A DNA stretch of 64,000 nucleotides from the IMG/VR virus record IMGVR_UViG_3300015171_000002, positions 48,018-112,017 of that record; one strand, written 5' to 3'. Numbering within the stretch: position 1 is the first letter of the stretch; each line of letters starts with the position of its first letter. The translations under genes and the position numbers were made by a program. The notes under the pieces were generated by a model that did no database searches, was not told the DNA's origin, and worked only from the letters and a program-made list of their open reading frames with translations. The DNA is from a virus. This document shows positions 47,822-55,619 of this stretch, in pieces.

Positions 47822-47936
47822 ATTTGTGAATAAAATAACTAAAACAAATAAATAGAATAATTATTATGCGCTTTCGTGAATATATTCACAAACAGAATAC
47901 AATAGGATATTGTGAATAACTACACAAAAGCAAATA
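47822..47936. repeat. Dyad cluster 7 (three copies)
   Basis: Copies at about 47822 (reverse), 47868 and 47915 (reverse); the 47868 copy GTGAATATATTCACAA is nearly perfect. Confidence 0.75.
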
Positions 47937-48010
47937 TCGGTAGATTACATAATTCTCGATAGGTCAGAAATGGTTAGGATGGGGATAGGATTTCAATAGG
48001 GGGTAGGTAA

Positions 48011-48058
48011 ATTCTAACCAAACTATAACTTGACTATTTAGAATAAATCGACTAATAT
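48011..48058 (+). promoter_or_regulatory. Class B promoter
   Basis: ATTCTAACCAAACTATAAC, -35 TTGACT (48030), 17-base spacer, -10 TAATAT (48053-48058). Confidence 0.7.
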
Positions 48059-48089
48059 ATAACTACATCGGCGATACAGGAGAAATGAA

Positions 48090-48386
48090 ATGGATACCAC
48101 TTATCTTCAGCAATGGAACGGCGAACACTACATTCGGCAAGTTGTTTATCTGGATTCTCAGTTTGATATCACGAAGCCGGTTTTGTTCGTGGTCGATAAA
48201 TCCTATAATTGGGACAATTTCAAAACGGATTATCGCCCCAACGAAATTTTCACGGATGCCGAACAAGCGAAACGGCTGATTACTTTCGAGTACCAGACGC
48301 GGAAAATTGAGGCTATCAAGCTTGTTCGAAAGCTGACCGGATGGGGATTGAAGGAATCGAAAGATTTTGTGGATTCCAATTGCTAG
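48090..48386 (+). CDS. Small protein with ribosomal L7/L12-like C-terminus
   Basis: 98 residues. The last 27 residues include KIEAIKLVRKLTGWGLKESK and DFVDSN, close to the helix-turn-helix of the L7/L12 C-terminal domain ([20 protein letters not shown] in E. coli, from memory), the surface that contacts translation GTPases. The N-terminal 70 residues are unrecognised. Own promoter and terminator; AGGAGA site. Confidence 0.7.
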   Translation: MDTTYLQQWNGEHYIRQVVYLDSQFDITKPVLFVVDKSYNWDNFKTDYRPNEIFTDAEQAKRLITFEYQTRKIEAIKLVRKLTGWGLKESKDFVDSNC

Positions 48387-48392
48387 AATAAA

Positions 48393-48418
48393 GAAATAGG
48401 GCATTTCTGCCCTATTTC
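48393..48418 (+). terminator. Short terminator
   Basis: GAAATAGGGCA/TGCCCTATTTC followed by TATTT. Confidence 0.65.
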
Positions 48419-49331
48419 TATTTAAGCTGAAATTATTATTTGTTTTAGTAAATATAATCACAATATCTGAGTCCTGAGTCCGAATCTGAGTCCTGAGTCG
48501 AGTCTATATAATATAATACAATTTCCAATTAGAATAAAAATTCTATTAGAATGGATGTTCTATAGCACATCTGTTCTAGTACCGGCCCTGACCCTCCATT
48601 ATACCATTAAACATGATTAGTTGTCAATGGGTTTTGGTTAGATTCTTCTAACTTTAAGGTTAGAGTTTTCTAACCAGAATCTATTGACAAAACGGTTTTT
48701 TAAGGATTGTAAAATTTTGCGCCTGCCAGCCGCGCCGGGTGAAAGTTAGAAGATTCTAACTTGACAAATCAGATTATAACGCGACTCAAACCTAAAATAT
48801 TTTACAATCCTTAAGTTTTGGAAATGTCAACAATTCTAACCAAACTCTCATAATTCAAGCCTGGGCTATTACGTGCTTTCGTGAAATTAGTCACAATACA
48901 GATGTCGAGCCTACTCCTGCCTTTACATAATGCTAATCCACTTAAAAGTAATTAGATGCCTAACAAATACGCATGTTCTATACTGGTATGATGCCTTGTA
49001 CTATTTTCACGAAGCCGAATAACCTTGTTTTATAGGCTATTTTTGCCCTATTGCGCGGCATTCTAGAATGCCTTATATTGTTGCTATGGGACAGAACAAC
49101 CCAACGAAGGACAGAGACATACGCGGCGCGATGTTTTCTGACAAAAAATCCGGCCTTTTCTCCCATTTTTCGGCCCATAGACTCGGCGTTCTATCAAAAC
49201 GCTAATTTGGCCCGTGGCCGACCCGATAATGGCGTTGGAAATTGACCCGATTTTTTGATTTTAGGTTGTAATTTTCGGGCGTTATCTCTGCCCGTTATGG
49301 CGCAATTCCACTATAACGAAATGAGGATATT
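48419..49331. other. Gene-free region with repeats and inverted repeat
   Basis: No convincing gene. Holds CTGAGTCCTGAGTC repeats (48470-48510), dyads at about 48436 and 48868, two TTGACA/TCTAAC promoter-like boxes, the 16-bp inverted repeat at 48700/48799, and a G+C-rich stretch after 49030. Candidate control or replication region. Confidence 0.5.
48700..48814. repeat. 16-bp perfect inverted repeat around a promoter-like box
   Basis: TTAAGGATTGTAAAAT at 48700-48715 and its exact complement at 48799-48814; between lie a GC-rich hairpin and TTAGAAGATTCTAACTTGACA. Confidence 0.75.
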
Positions 49332-49811
49332 GTGAACGAATCAATTTGGAAATTAGCAGACGGGTTTAATCATGGGATGGAAATTGAGTATCAAGAGGGC
49401 GCAATAGCATATGAGTCAACGGATGACGGAATTGTGCTTGACACACGGCGCGCATCTCTCAATAGGGCGCACAAAAACGGCAATCAGCGTTTTTTCTCTG
49501 AATTCTGGCAATCACGCGGAATTCAGATAGAGGATATATGCGCCTTACAATTTTGTCGGTTTTTGGTGGGGGGCGAAATTGAAGTTTGTGGGCGTGATAT
49601 TTTCTTGCGAAAATATGAAATTGACCCGGCGACTATCTGGGCGTTGGTTGCCAATAGTCGCAATTCTGATTATTTTGTGGTCGCAGAGTCAGATTGTGGC
49701 AAGTTGACGTGTTGGAAAACTGAAACGGGCAAACGCACTAATGGAGGCCACGCAAAGCGGAAAGTAACAGAAGCAAAGAAGTATAAGCGGAATCGCCGCC
49801 CGCTGTATTAG
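49332..49811 (+). CDS. Unknown 159-residue protein
   Basis: GTG start next to a GGAT site. Basic C-terminal tail (KRKVTEAKKYKRNRR). No family recognised; G+C-richer than the left half. Confidence 0.65.
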   Translation: MNESIWKLADGFNHGMEIEYQEGAIAYESTDDGIVLDTRRASLNRAHKNGNQRFFSEFWQSRGIQIEDICALQFCRFLVGGEIEVCGRDIFLRKYEIDPATIWALVANSRNSDYFVVAESDCGKLTCWKTETGKRTNGGHAKRKVTEAKKYKRNRRPLY

Positions 49812-49824
49812 GTTATAGACTGTT

Positions 49825-49859
49825 AGCAGACAGAATTGATTAATCTCAATTCTGTCTGC
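49825..49859 (+). terminator. Hairpin between genes
   Basis: GCAGACAGAATTGA pairs with CAATTCTGTCTGC; no T-run, so weak terminator or processing site. Confidence 0.5.
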
Positions 49860-49908
49860 AATAGAGTCTAAAACTTGAGACTCTCACCTATCGTAAAGGA
49901 AAATTGAA

Positions 49909-50127
49909 ATGTCAGATGTGAAGCCTACCATGCTAGAAGTAGCAAAATTCAGCGCCATAAAAAACGCTGAATCGAACGCACGTAACATGCTAGCCAATAT
50001 GGCTGAATTGTTGGATTGTCCACTATCCGATAGTGACAAGGAAGCCGTAAAGGAATTACGCGCCTTGTTTTATCATCTAACTGATGCCGGATATCAGTTA
50101 GACAAGAAAATCGGAATCAAGCATTAA
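49909..50127 (+). CDS. Unknown 72-residue helical protein
   Basis: AAAGGAAAA site. Helical, no family recognised. Confidence 0.65.
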   Translation: MSDVKPTMLEVAKFSAIKNAESNARNMLANMAELLDCPLSDSDKEAVKELRALFYHLTDAGYQLDKKIGIKH

Positions 50128-50173
50128 ACCGCGCCGCGCTATACCATTAGACTGTTGAAGGGATAATGACGAA

Positions 50174-50626
50174 ATGACTCAGTTAATCGCAAGTCTCACC
50201 GTCAATGATTCAGTTAATACATTTTTGTTTTTGCGAGATTCTGAAGAGCTTCCAGAATTTCGAGTTTACATCGACCCCGATTTTGTTACGACAACACTTG
50301 TAATAAATACGGGCCATTTTTCGTTGAGGATATTTTCTCAATTTCGTGATTTAACCGCTCAGGGTGAATCGAAAATCAAACTCAAGGAAGATGATTGGTA
50401 TAGTTTCTATGCGGTATATGACGAATTGATTATCATGGCACAAGGGCCACGAAGCCGCGCATGGTCTTTTGAGACTATGATAAACGAAATGAAGAAAATA
50501 GAATCAATCGATCCCATATTTGAGACATTGAGGAAAATGATTCAATCATATGCGAAAGCGTATGATGTATGGGCGCATGATATGGGTGAAGAGATTAACC
50601 TATGGGAGTCAGAATATAAAGACTAG
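50174..50626 (+). CDS. Unknown 150-residue protein
   Basis: Alpha/beta; no domain recognised. AAGGGAT site. Confidence 0.65.
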   Translation: MTQLIASLTVNDSVNTFLFLRDSEELPEFRVYIDPDFVTTTLVINTGHFSLRIFSQFRDLTAQGESKIKLKEDDWYSFYAVYDELIIMAQGPRSRAWSFETMINEMKKIESIDPIFETLRKMIQSYAKAYDVWAHDMGEEINLWESEYKD

Positions 50627-50712
50627 TAATATGTATAACAGTTTGATTGTGTTCTGTTGAAAAACACAATAGTTGTTATTCGCTGCTTCATCTATCTTAA
50701 AGGAAAAATAAA

Positions 50713-50880
50713 ATGCTTGCAATGCTTCTGCTGGTACTGGCCGCAATTGTGATAATGATAATGGTATCATGCGCCATTATTAAGTTGTTTGTTACGCATG
50801 ATAATAACGGGTTGGTTGGATACCATGATAACTATCGTGGTATTGTGACGTATACTCAAAACGGAAAGATGCGAAAATAA
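50713..50880 (+). CDS. Small single-span membrane protein
   Basis: 55 residues; hydrophobic residues 2-25, then a polar extracytoplasmic part. AAAGGAAAA site. Confidence 0.6.
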   Translation: MLAMLLLVLAAIVIMIMVSCAIIKLFVTHDNNGLVGYHDNYRGIVTYTQNGKMRK

Positions 50881-50887
50881 CCTTAAC

Positions 50888-50928
50888 AAAAAAAACGCTG
50901 ACGCTCACAATAGGTCGGCGTTTTTTTT
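50888..50928 (+). terminator. Strong terminator ending the rightward block
   Basis: AAAACGCTGAC/GTCGGCGTTTT followed by TTTTTT. The next genes run leftward. Confidence 0.85.
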
Positions 50929-51349
50929 ATCTTAATAGATAGTGTATGATATACACTAATGTCATGAGATAATATAATAGTTGCATCCGCTTAACTATTA
51001 AGCGGGGTTAATTATTATTAAATCTAATGAATCTGAGTCGGGGAGATGTTTTGTGTAGAAAATACACTAAATAACTCGGTCGAATTTTGACTTGACATAA
51101 CGGGGCATTTTCTTAGCATGGTGTTTTCGAGTTGAGACAAAAAATAAAGATAGTTTACAATAGTAAACGTCGTGTCCATGCGATGCGTCCATGTGTTCAC
51201 GAGCGTCTAATTGCGTCAAGAAGTAGTATTATAATACTACTAATACTGCTAAAAATACTAATAATAAATACAAGTCAACTTGTATTGAATAATATAAAAT
51301 TTTAGATTATTTCCAAAAATAAAGATAGTTTACAATAGTAAATGTTATT
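50929..51349. other. Convergent intergenic region with repeats
   Basis: No gene. Contains a 27-bp direct repeat (51141-51167 and 51316-51342) whose core is GTTTAC-AATA-GTAAA, a 20-bp palindrome at 51222-51241, and palindromes AGTGTAT-gat-ATACACT and ACAAGT-ca-ACTTGT. Confidence 0.6.
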
Positions 51350-51484
51350 TTAAGGGAATGATTTATTTATCTTATTTATACATCGAATAGCATAGATACC
51401 AAAGATTGTAAACCCTATCAATCCTACGATATCTATCCAGAATAATATATCTGCTATCAGTTCTAGTCCCTGTTTTAGTTCCAT
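51350..51484 (-). CDS. Small membrane protein
   Basis: 44 residues with one hydrophobic span (FWIDIVGLIGFTIFGIYAI). AAAAGGAAAA site. Last gene of the leftward operon. Confidence 0.55.
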   Translation of the reverse strand: MELKQGLELIADILFWIDIVGLIGFTIFGIYAIRCINKINKSFP

Positions 51485-51499
51485 GTTTTTCCTTTTATA

Positions 51500-51604
51500 T
51501 TATCTCGGTCGAATAAATAGACCGGTTAGGAGTCCCATGATAAGCCCTACAATGGCTACTCCTATCAGTTTTATTATCGTCAGTAAGAAATCATCTTCTC
51601 GCAT
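51500..51604 (-). CDS. Small membrane protein
   Basis: 34 residues: acidic start then a span (IIKLIGVAIVGLIMGLLTGL). Follows the same pattern as its neighbours. Confidence 0.5.
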   Translation of the reverse strand: MREDDFLLTIIKLIGVAIVGLIMGLLTGLFIRPR

Positions 51605-51667
51605 TATGCTTCGCTCTCGGCCAAAAAATCAAATAACCAAAATATCACTTTTGTATACCAAATAACG

Positions 51668-51751
51668 TTATCTATCCAGTAGAGCCGCAATAAATATAAA
51701 GAAACTACCGCATAATAATCCCACTACTACGCCTATCCAAAACATTTCCAT
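51668..51751 (-). CDS. Mini membrane protein
   Basis: 27 residues, nearly all hydrophobic. Short, so uncertain, but it fits the row of mini membrane proteins. Confidence 0.4.
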   Translation of the reverse strand: MEMFWIGVVVGLLCGSFFIFIAALLDR

Positions 51752-51799
51752 TTTTTATACGTCCTTTTATGATATGAAATCTTCCCCCCACTATCTTTT

Positions 51800-51994
51800 T
51801 TAATAGGGATCATTTTCATCATCATCTCTAATATCTTGTAAAAATTTAATAAGTTCGGGTATTTCTTTTAAATAAATATATATAAAATGATCTGTGTTAT
51901 ATTTTCGAGTTAGAGAAATACCGGGATAATTTTCATTTAGTTCAGCTAAATAATTACCATCTTCACTAAATACTTTTCTACTTTCTAGTATCAT
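51800..51994 (-). CDS. Unknown 64-residue acidic protein
   Basis: ATGA-type overlap with the next upstream gene of the operon. No domain recognised. Confidence 0.65.
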   Translation of the reverse strand: MILESRKVFSEDGNYLAELNENYPGISLTRKYNTDHFIYIYLKEIPELIKFLQDIRDDDENDPY

Positions 51995-52320
51995 TCGTCT
52001 ATCTCCTCATCCCAATTTTCCCACGGTGTAGGAAAATTACCATAATCTATTAAGTTATTATCATAACTTTTGGCAAATAGACGTTTTAGGGTATCATAAT
52101 CCTGTTCAAATATTTCAGTTACTTTATAATTACTTAATAAATCATCGGCATCCATATATTCGTTTTCTTCGTTTGTGCCGAAATGAGCGTCAAAACCACC
52201 ACCATAATTCTTTACTCTAGTAACAATTCTTTGCCAAACTTCTTTATCATAAACGTGAAAACCGTCTATATCCATTTCATCGGCCCAATCATCATTAAAT
52301 TTTACTAAAAAATATGACAT
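51991..52320 (-). CDS. Unknown 109-residue acidic protein
   Basis: W- and D-rich; no domain recognised. Coupled on both sides. Confidence 0.65.
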   Translation of the reverse strand: MSYFLVKFNDDWADEMDIDGFHVYDKEVWQRIVTRVKNYGGGFDAHFGTNEENEYMDADDLLSNYKVTEIFEQDYDTLKRLFAKSYDNNLIDYGNFPTPWENWDEEIDE

Positions 52321-52523
52321 TAGAAACCTATTAATTCTTTCTGGTTAAAACTATAATTCTGTTCATTGAAAATTGCCCAATATCTATGACTGTTTATTCC
52401 ATAAAAGTTCCATTGAATATCATTTACCGTTACTATCGTTCCTTGTGGAAGTTCTGGATATTTATTCTTAACCACTATTGCGTTTTTATTTAGTTCTGGT
52501 TTAACTTTAAATAGATTAAACAT
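52320..52523 (-). CDS. Unknown 67-residue protein
   Basis: PELPQGTIVTVNDIQW suggests a small SH3-like beta barrel. AAAGGAATAATAAA site. Confidence 0.6.
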   Translation of the reverse strand: MFNLFKVKPELNKNAIVVKNKYPELPQGTIVTVNDIQWNFYGINSHRYWAIFNEQNYSFNQKELIGF

Positions 52524-52553
52524 TTTATTATTCCTTTAATATCAGAAATATTA

Positions 52554-52835
52554 TTACCAATATACCTGAATAAGATAATTACCTTCTGGTAGGTTATGAT
52601 TATTTACCATATCCTGTAGAAGTCCGCGTAACATCCAGTTATCAAATTTCTTTATTCCTAACCAGCTAATAACCCGTTCTCGGTTATATTCTTCATTTAT
52701 TTCTAGTTCATAGGATAGATTAGACCCATTACCTAATTCCTCACTGGCAACAATATCATAATGCTGACCATAAATCTTTTCTATAATATCTTCCATCTCT
52801 AAATAAGTATAAACATTGTAAGTTCGGGTTTCCAT
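52554..52835 (-). CDS. Unknown 93-residue protein
   Basis: The GGAGAATAAA site fixes this ATG rather than a GTG four codons upstream. No domain recognised. Confidence 0.65.
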   Translation of the reverse strand: METRTYNVYTYLEMEDIIEKIYGQHYDIVASEELGNGSNLSYELEINEEYNRERVISWLGIKKFDNWMLRGLLQDMVNNHNLPEGNYLIQVYW

Positions 52836-52836
52836 T

Positions 52837-53034
52837 TTATTCTCCACTATTCTTTACTTGGCTATCTGGTAAACAACTTAATGCGCGGGATTGATAACCG
52901 ACAATATACCAACATGAAACTTTATGCATATCATCGTGATAAAATGCAATATTACCACTAAAATCCATCTTCGAAGGAACTGGCGATGCACAACCGGCAA
53001 CAAACAATAAACCGACTAGAATTAATTTTTTCAT
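52837..53034 (-). CDS. Small lipoprotein
   Basis: 65 residues. Signal peptide MKKLILVGLLFVAGC with lipobox FVAGC, so the mature chain is lipid-anchored and short, with two further cysteines. Could be a superinfection-exclusion or lysis lipoprotein; sequence does not decide. Confidence 0.7.
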   Translation of the reverse strand: MKKLILVGLLFVAGCASPVPSKMDFSGNIAFYHDDMHKVSCWYIVGYQSRALSCLPDSQVKNSGE

Positions 53035-53234
53035 ATTGTTATATCTACAAATTCATAATTACGAGTAAAAATAGTATTTATACGAGTTGTTATCAATGGT
53101 AGTTTTCTATGTGGCTGAAATACTAATGTATTATTATTAGCTGCCAGTTGACTCAATAGTTCCTCCATAAAAGTATCTTCTTTTTCTAAATAACTATCAG
53201 GTATATTTAATTCAACTGCGATTAGTTTTTTCAT
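53031..53234 (-). CDS. Unknown 67-residue protein
   Basis: Overlaps both neighbours by 4 bases. No family recognised. Confidence 0.65.
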   Translation of the reverse strand: MKKLIAVELNIPDSYLEKEDTFMEELLSQLAANNNTLVFQPHRKLPLITTRINTIFTRNYEFVDITI

Positions 53235-53428
53235 CTATTCTCCTCTGCAAATTTTATTAGTTCTCGGAATTTCAAATAATCATCTGCACGCATAAATATA
53301 TTAATACTATCTTTACCCGATGGATTTGAAAAGAATATAACATGAGTTAGATTACCCTGATTATAAAACATTTCAAAAACATAAGGATTATCCTCATATC
53401 GGTGCTGTTCTAGTTTACTTTTCTCCAT
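53231..53428 (-). CDS. Unknown 65-residue protein
   Basis: AAAGGATAAT fixes this ATG. First gene after the class A promoter on the minus strand. No domain recognised. Confidence 0.65.
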   Translation of the reverse strand: MEKSKLEQHRYEDNPYVFEMFYNQGNLTHVIFFSNPSGKDSINIFMRADDYLKFRELIKFAEENR

Positions 53429-53466
53429 ATTATCCTTTCTGATAAAAAATTCTGCCCCTAACACTT

Positions 53467-53509
53467 ATTATAGTGCGGAGCAGAAAAATGTAAATGGTAC
53501 TTTGGTACT
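53467..53509 (-). promoter_or_regulatory. Class A operator-promoter, minus strand
   Basis: Minus strand: AGTACCAAAGTACC, one base, -35 TTTACA, 16-base spacer, -10 TATAAT. Drives the leftward small genes after the reductase. Confidence 0.7.
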
Positions 53510-53522
53510 ATATATTTAAGAT

Positions 53523-55196
53523 TTATCCTATTTCACATTTAGAAAATTCACATTTTGAACAATGTTTACAACCAGATTCATCTATTAAATTGGAACTGCA
53601 TAATGGACATTTTTCAGTAGATTTATTAGTAATCGGGGATAAAACTTCTAATTGTCGGCTTCCATTTCTATAAATAGTTATACCCTTAATATATTCACTA
53701 TTCCATGCATATAAATATGCGTCTCTCACATCGTCTTTTGTAGAATTATTTGGCATATTAATAGTTTTACTAACACCACTATCAATATATTTTTGGGCTG
53801 TATTCTGAGTATCAATATGCTCTTTCCAAGTTACTTCTTTACAATTACCATTTGTTACAGCACAACGAAAATAAGATTCTTGATAATGAGAATTAAAGAA
53901 TTCATATTCACCTGTTTTATCTTTTCTATGAATAGTTTCTGAAAAAACAGGCTCAATACTACTGTTACAACCTGCCAATAAAGATATACTGCCTGTTGGA
54001 GCAATAGATAGAACGGTAATATTTCTTCTGGGCGTAGGTAATTTTCTACATTCTACTGGAAATCCCTTTATTTTTCCGATATTTTCCGATTCATTATAAC
54101 CAATTTTTTCCATAAATTCCAATATATCAGAAAGTTCATTTAGAGATTCAACCGATCCATAGGCCATCTTTTTCTCTAATAAATAATCTGCATATCCCAT
54201 TATTCCTAACCCAATAGGTCGATTATTTTTAGCCCATTCAGTTATATCATCTGTTGGATAAGTGTTTCTATCAATTAAATCGTCTAAAAATCTGACAGAT
54301 AATCGGATAGATTTTTCAAATAATTCCCAATTAAACTCTTTATCCTGATCTAAAAATTTAGATAAATCTAAACTTCCTAAATTACAAACACCGTTGGCTG
54401 GAAGGGGTTGCTCACCACAGGGATTCGTAGCAAATATTTCTTGATTAGTATATTTATAGGGGCCACTGTTTATTCTTTCCTGAAATAATAATCCAGGCTC
54501 CCCATTTTTCCAGGCTCCATCTACAATCATATCGAATATTTCTCTGGCATTATATTCATAATATTTTTGATCATTAAATTCAGTCCAATAATTCTCGTTA
54601 TTTATAACTTTTCTCATAAAAGAATCATCGACTACCACGGAAATATTAGTTGTATGCATGACACCCTCAATAGTTTTAGCATTAATAAACTTTATAATAT
54701 CGGGGTGATAAACTGTCATAGTTCCCATCATTGCCATTTCCCGAAAACCGCCCTGAGTTAATACTTTCATATCATGGCAAATAGTATCATAAAATCTAAT
54801 CGGGCCTCCGGCATGACCATGAGTAGAACCATTTACGATATCATTTTCCGGTCTAACTTTAGATAAAGTAGTACCACAGCCTCCACCTTTTTTAGCAATT
54901 AAAGCAAAATCTAATTTTGTTTTATAAATACCAAGAATAGTATCCGGCATATCTACAACAAAACATGCTGATAATCCCATATTATTTCTACCCGAATTAA
55001 CTATAGTCGGACTATTGGGTAAGAAATAACGATTATAAATCATATCATAGGTTTCTTTATCTCCATCAGATATGAAATCTACAATTCTCTTAGAAACTTG
55101 TTTCCACTTGGTTTCTCCATCGTGGAAATATCTTTTCTTTAGAATATTTTTTGATGGTAAATCTAATCTACGTTGGGGTGTAAAAGTTGAAAGCAT
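53523..55196 (-). CDS. nrdJ: Ribonucleotide reductase, adenosylcobalamin-dependent (class II)
   Basis: Reduces ribonucleotides to deoxyribonucleotides. 557 residues. PNSPTIVNSG, the disulfide-region start ACFVV, NPCGEQPLPANGVCNLGSL carrying the catalytic N-x-C-x-E, and APTGSIS are class II hallmarks; the C-terminus has two CxxC pairs (CPLCSSN, CKHCSKC) that shuttle electrons. No separate small subunit is needed. GGAGA before the second ATG (55196) fixes the start instead of 55211. Preceded by an attenuator-like hairpin. Confidence 0.92.
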   Translation of the reverse strand: MLSTFTPQRRLDLPSKNILKKRYFHDGETKWKQVSKRIVDFISDGDKETYDMIYNRYFLPNSPTIVNSGRNNMGLSACFVVDMPDTILGIYKTKLDFALIAKKGGGCGTTLSKVRPENDIVNGSTHGHAGGPIRFYDTICHDMKVLTQGGFREMAMMGTMTVYHPDIIKFINAKTIEGVMHTTNISVVVDDSFMRKVINNENYWTEFNDQKYYEYNAREIFDMIVDGAWKNGEPGLLFQERINSGPYKYTNQEIFATNPCGEQPLPANGVCNLGSLDLSKFLDQDKEFNWELFEKSIRLSVRFLDDLIDRNTYPTDDITEWAKNNRPIGLGIMGYADYLLEKKMAYGSVESLNELSDILEFMEKIGYNESENIGKIKGFPVECRKLPTPRRNITVLSIAPTGSISLLAGCNSSIEPVFSETIHRKDKTGEYEFFNSHYQESYFRCAVTNGNCKEVTWKEHIDTQNTAQKYIDSGVSKTINMPNNSTKDDVRDAYLYAWNSEYIKGITIYRNGSRQLEVLSPITNKSTEKCPLCSSNLIDESGCKHCSKCEFSKCEIG

Positions 55197-55216
55197 AAAT
55201 TCTCCGTTCATGGGGG

Positions 55217-55252
55217 ACTAAAAAAGCCACCCTAAAAAAATGGCGGCTTTTG
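55217..55252 (-). terminator. Attenuator-like hairpin in the reductase leader
   Basis: On the minus strand GCCGCCA/TAGGGTGGC forms a stem followed by TTTTTT, between the promoter and the start codon, so read-through is needed for expression. Confidence 0.6.
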
Positions 55253-55265
55253 TAAATTTCAAGAT

Positions 55266-55294
55266 AGTCTACCACAAAATCAAAAATTTGTCAA
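55266..55294 (-). promoter_or_regulatory. Promoter of the reductase gene
   Basis: Minus strand: TTGACA, 17-base spacer ending TTTTGTGG, TAGACT. The shared operator AGTACTTACGTACT (55312-55325) lies 17 bases upstream. Confidence 0.72.
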
Positions 55295-55311
55295 CTTGAT
55301 AATAGGCAAAC

Positions 55312-55369
55312 AGTACTTACGTACTACCCGAAATTGGCACTTGACAAGTCGGTAAAAGTTTGATAGACT
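55312..55369 (+). promoter_or_regulatory. Operator and rightward promoter
   Basis: Perfect AGTAC-TTAC-GTACT between divergent promoters; rightward -35 TTGACA (55341), 17-base spacer, -10 TAGACT (55364-55369). Here the operator is not adjacent to either -35. Confidence 0.72.
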
Positions 55370-55391
55370 GTTGAAACGAAAGGAAATAAAA

Positions 55392-55619
55392 ATGAATAAA
55401 GTAAAGGCTTATGATTTAGATGATATAGATTTATTGGATAATATAGAAGAAATTACTGGAATGTCACAACCCGTTTTTCTTTATATTTACGAAGATGACC
55501 TACCATATTTAATCGTTTCAACCGCAGAGATTGATTCGGATGATTTAGAAAATGTAGCCAGAGACGCTATTTCAATTCTAGAGGATGATGAAGATGACAT
55601 TTACGACGATCAGACCTAA
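55392..55619 (+). CDS. Unknown 75-residue acidic protein
   Basis: Very acidic, especially the end. GAAAGGAAATAAAA fixes this ATG. Overlaps the next gene by 26 bases. Confidence 0.68.
   Translation: MNKVKAYDLDDIDLLDNIEEITGMSQPVFLYIYEDDLPYLIVSTAEIDSDDLENVARDAISILEDDEDDIYDDQT

Noticed and set aside
40547-48893. CRISPR-like array from the repeated 21-bp motif
   Set aside because: Copies occur in both orientations at irregular distances, separated by genes; better explained as protein-binding dyads.
49051-49245. 64-residue rightward frame and its antisense partner in the G+C-rich gap
   Set aside because: No ribosome site, no recognisable domain, both strands equally open; likely chance.
51483-51665. 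Rightward 60-residue membrane-like frame
   Set aside because: It is antisense to two small leftward genes with good ribosome sites and has none itself.
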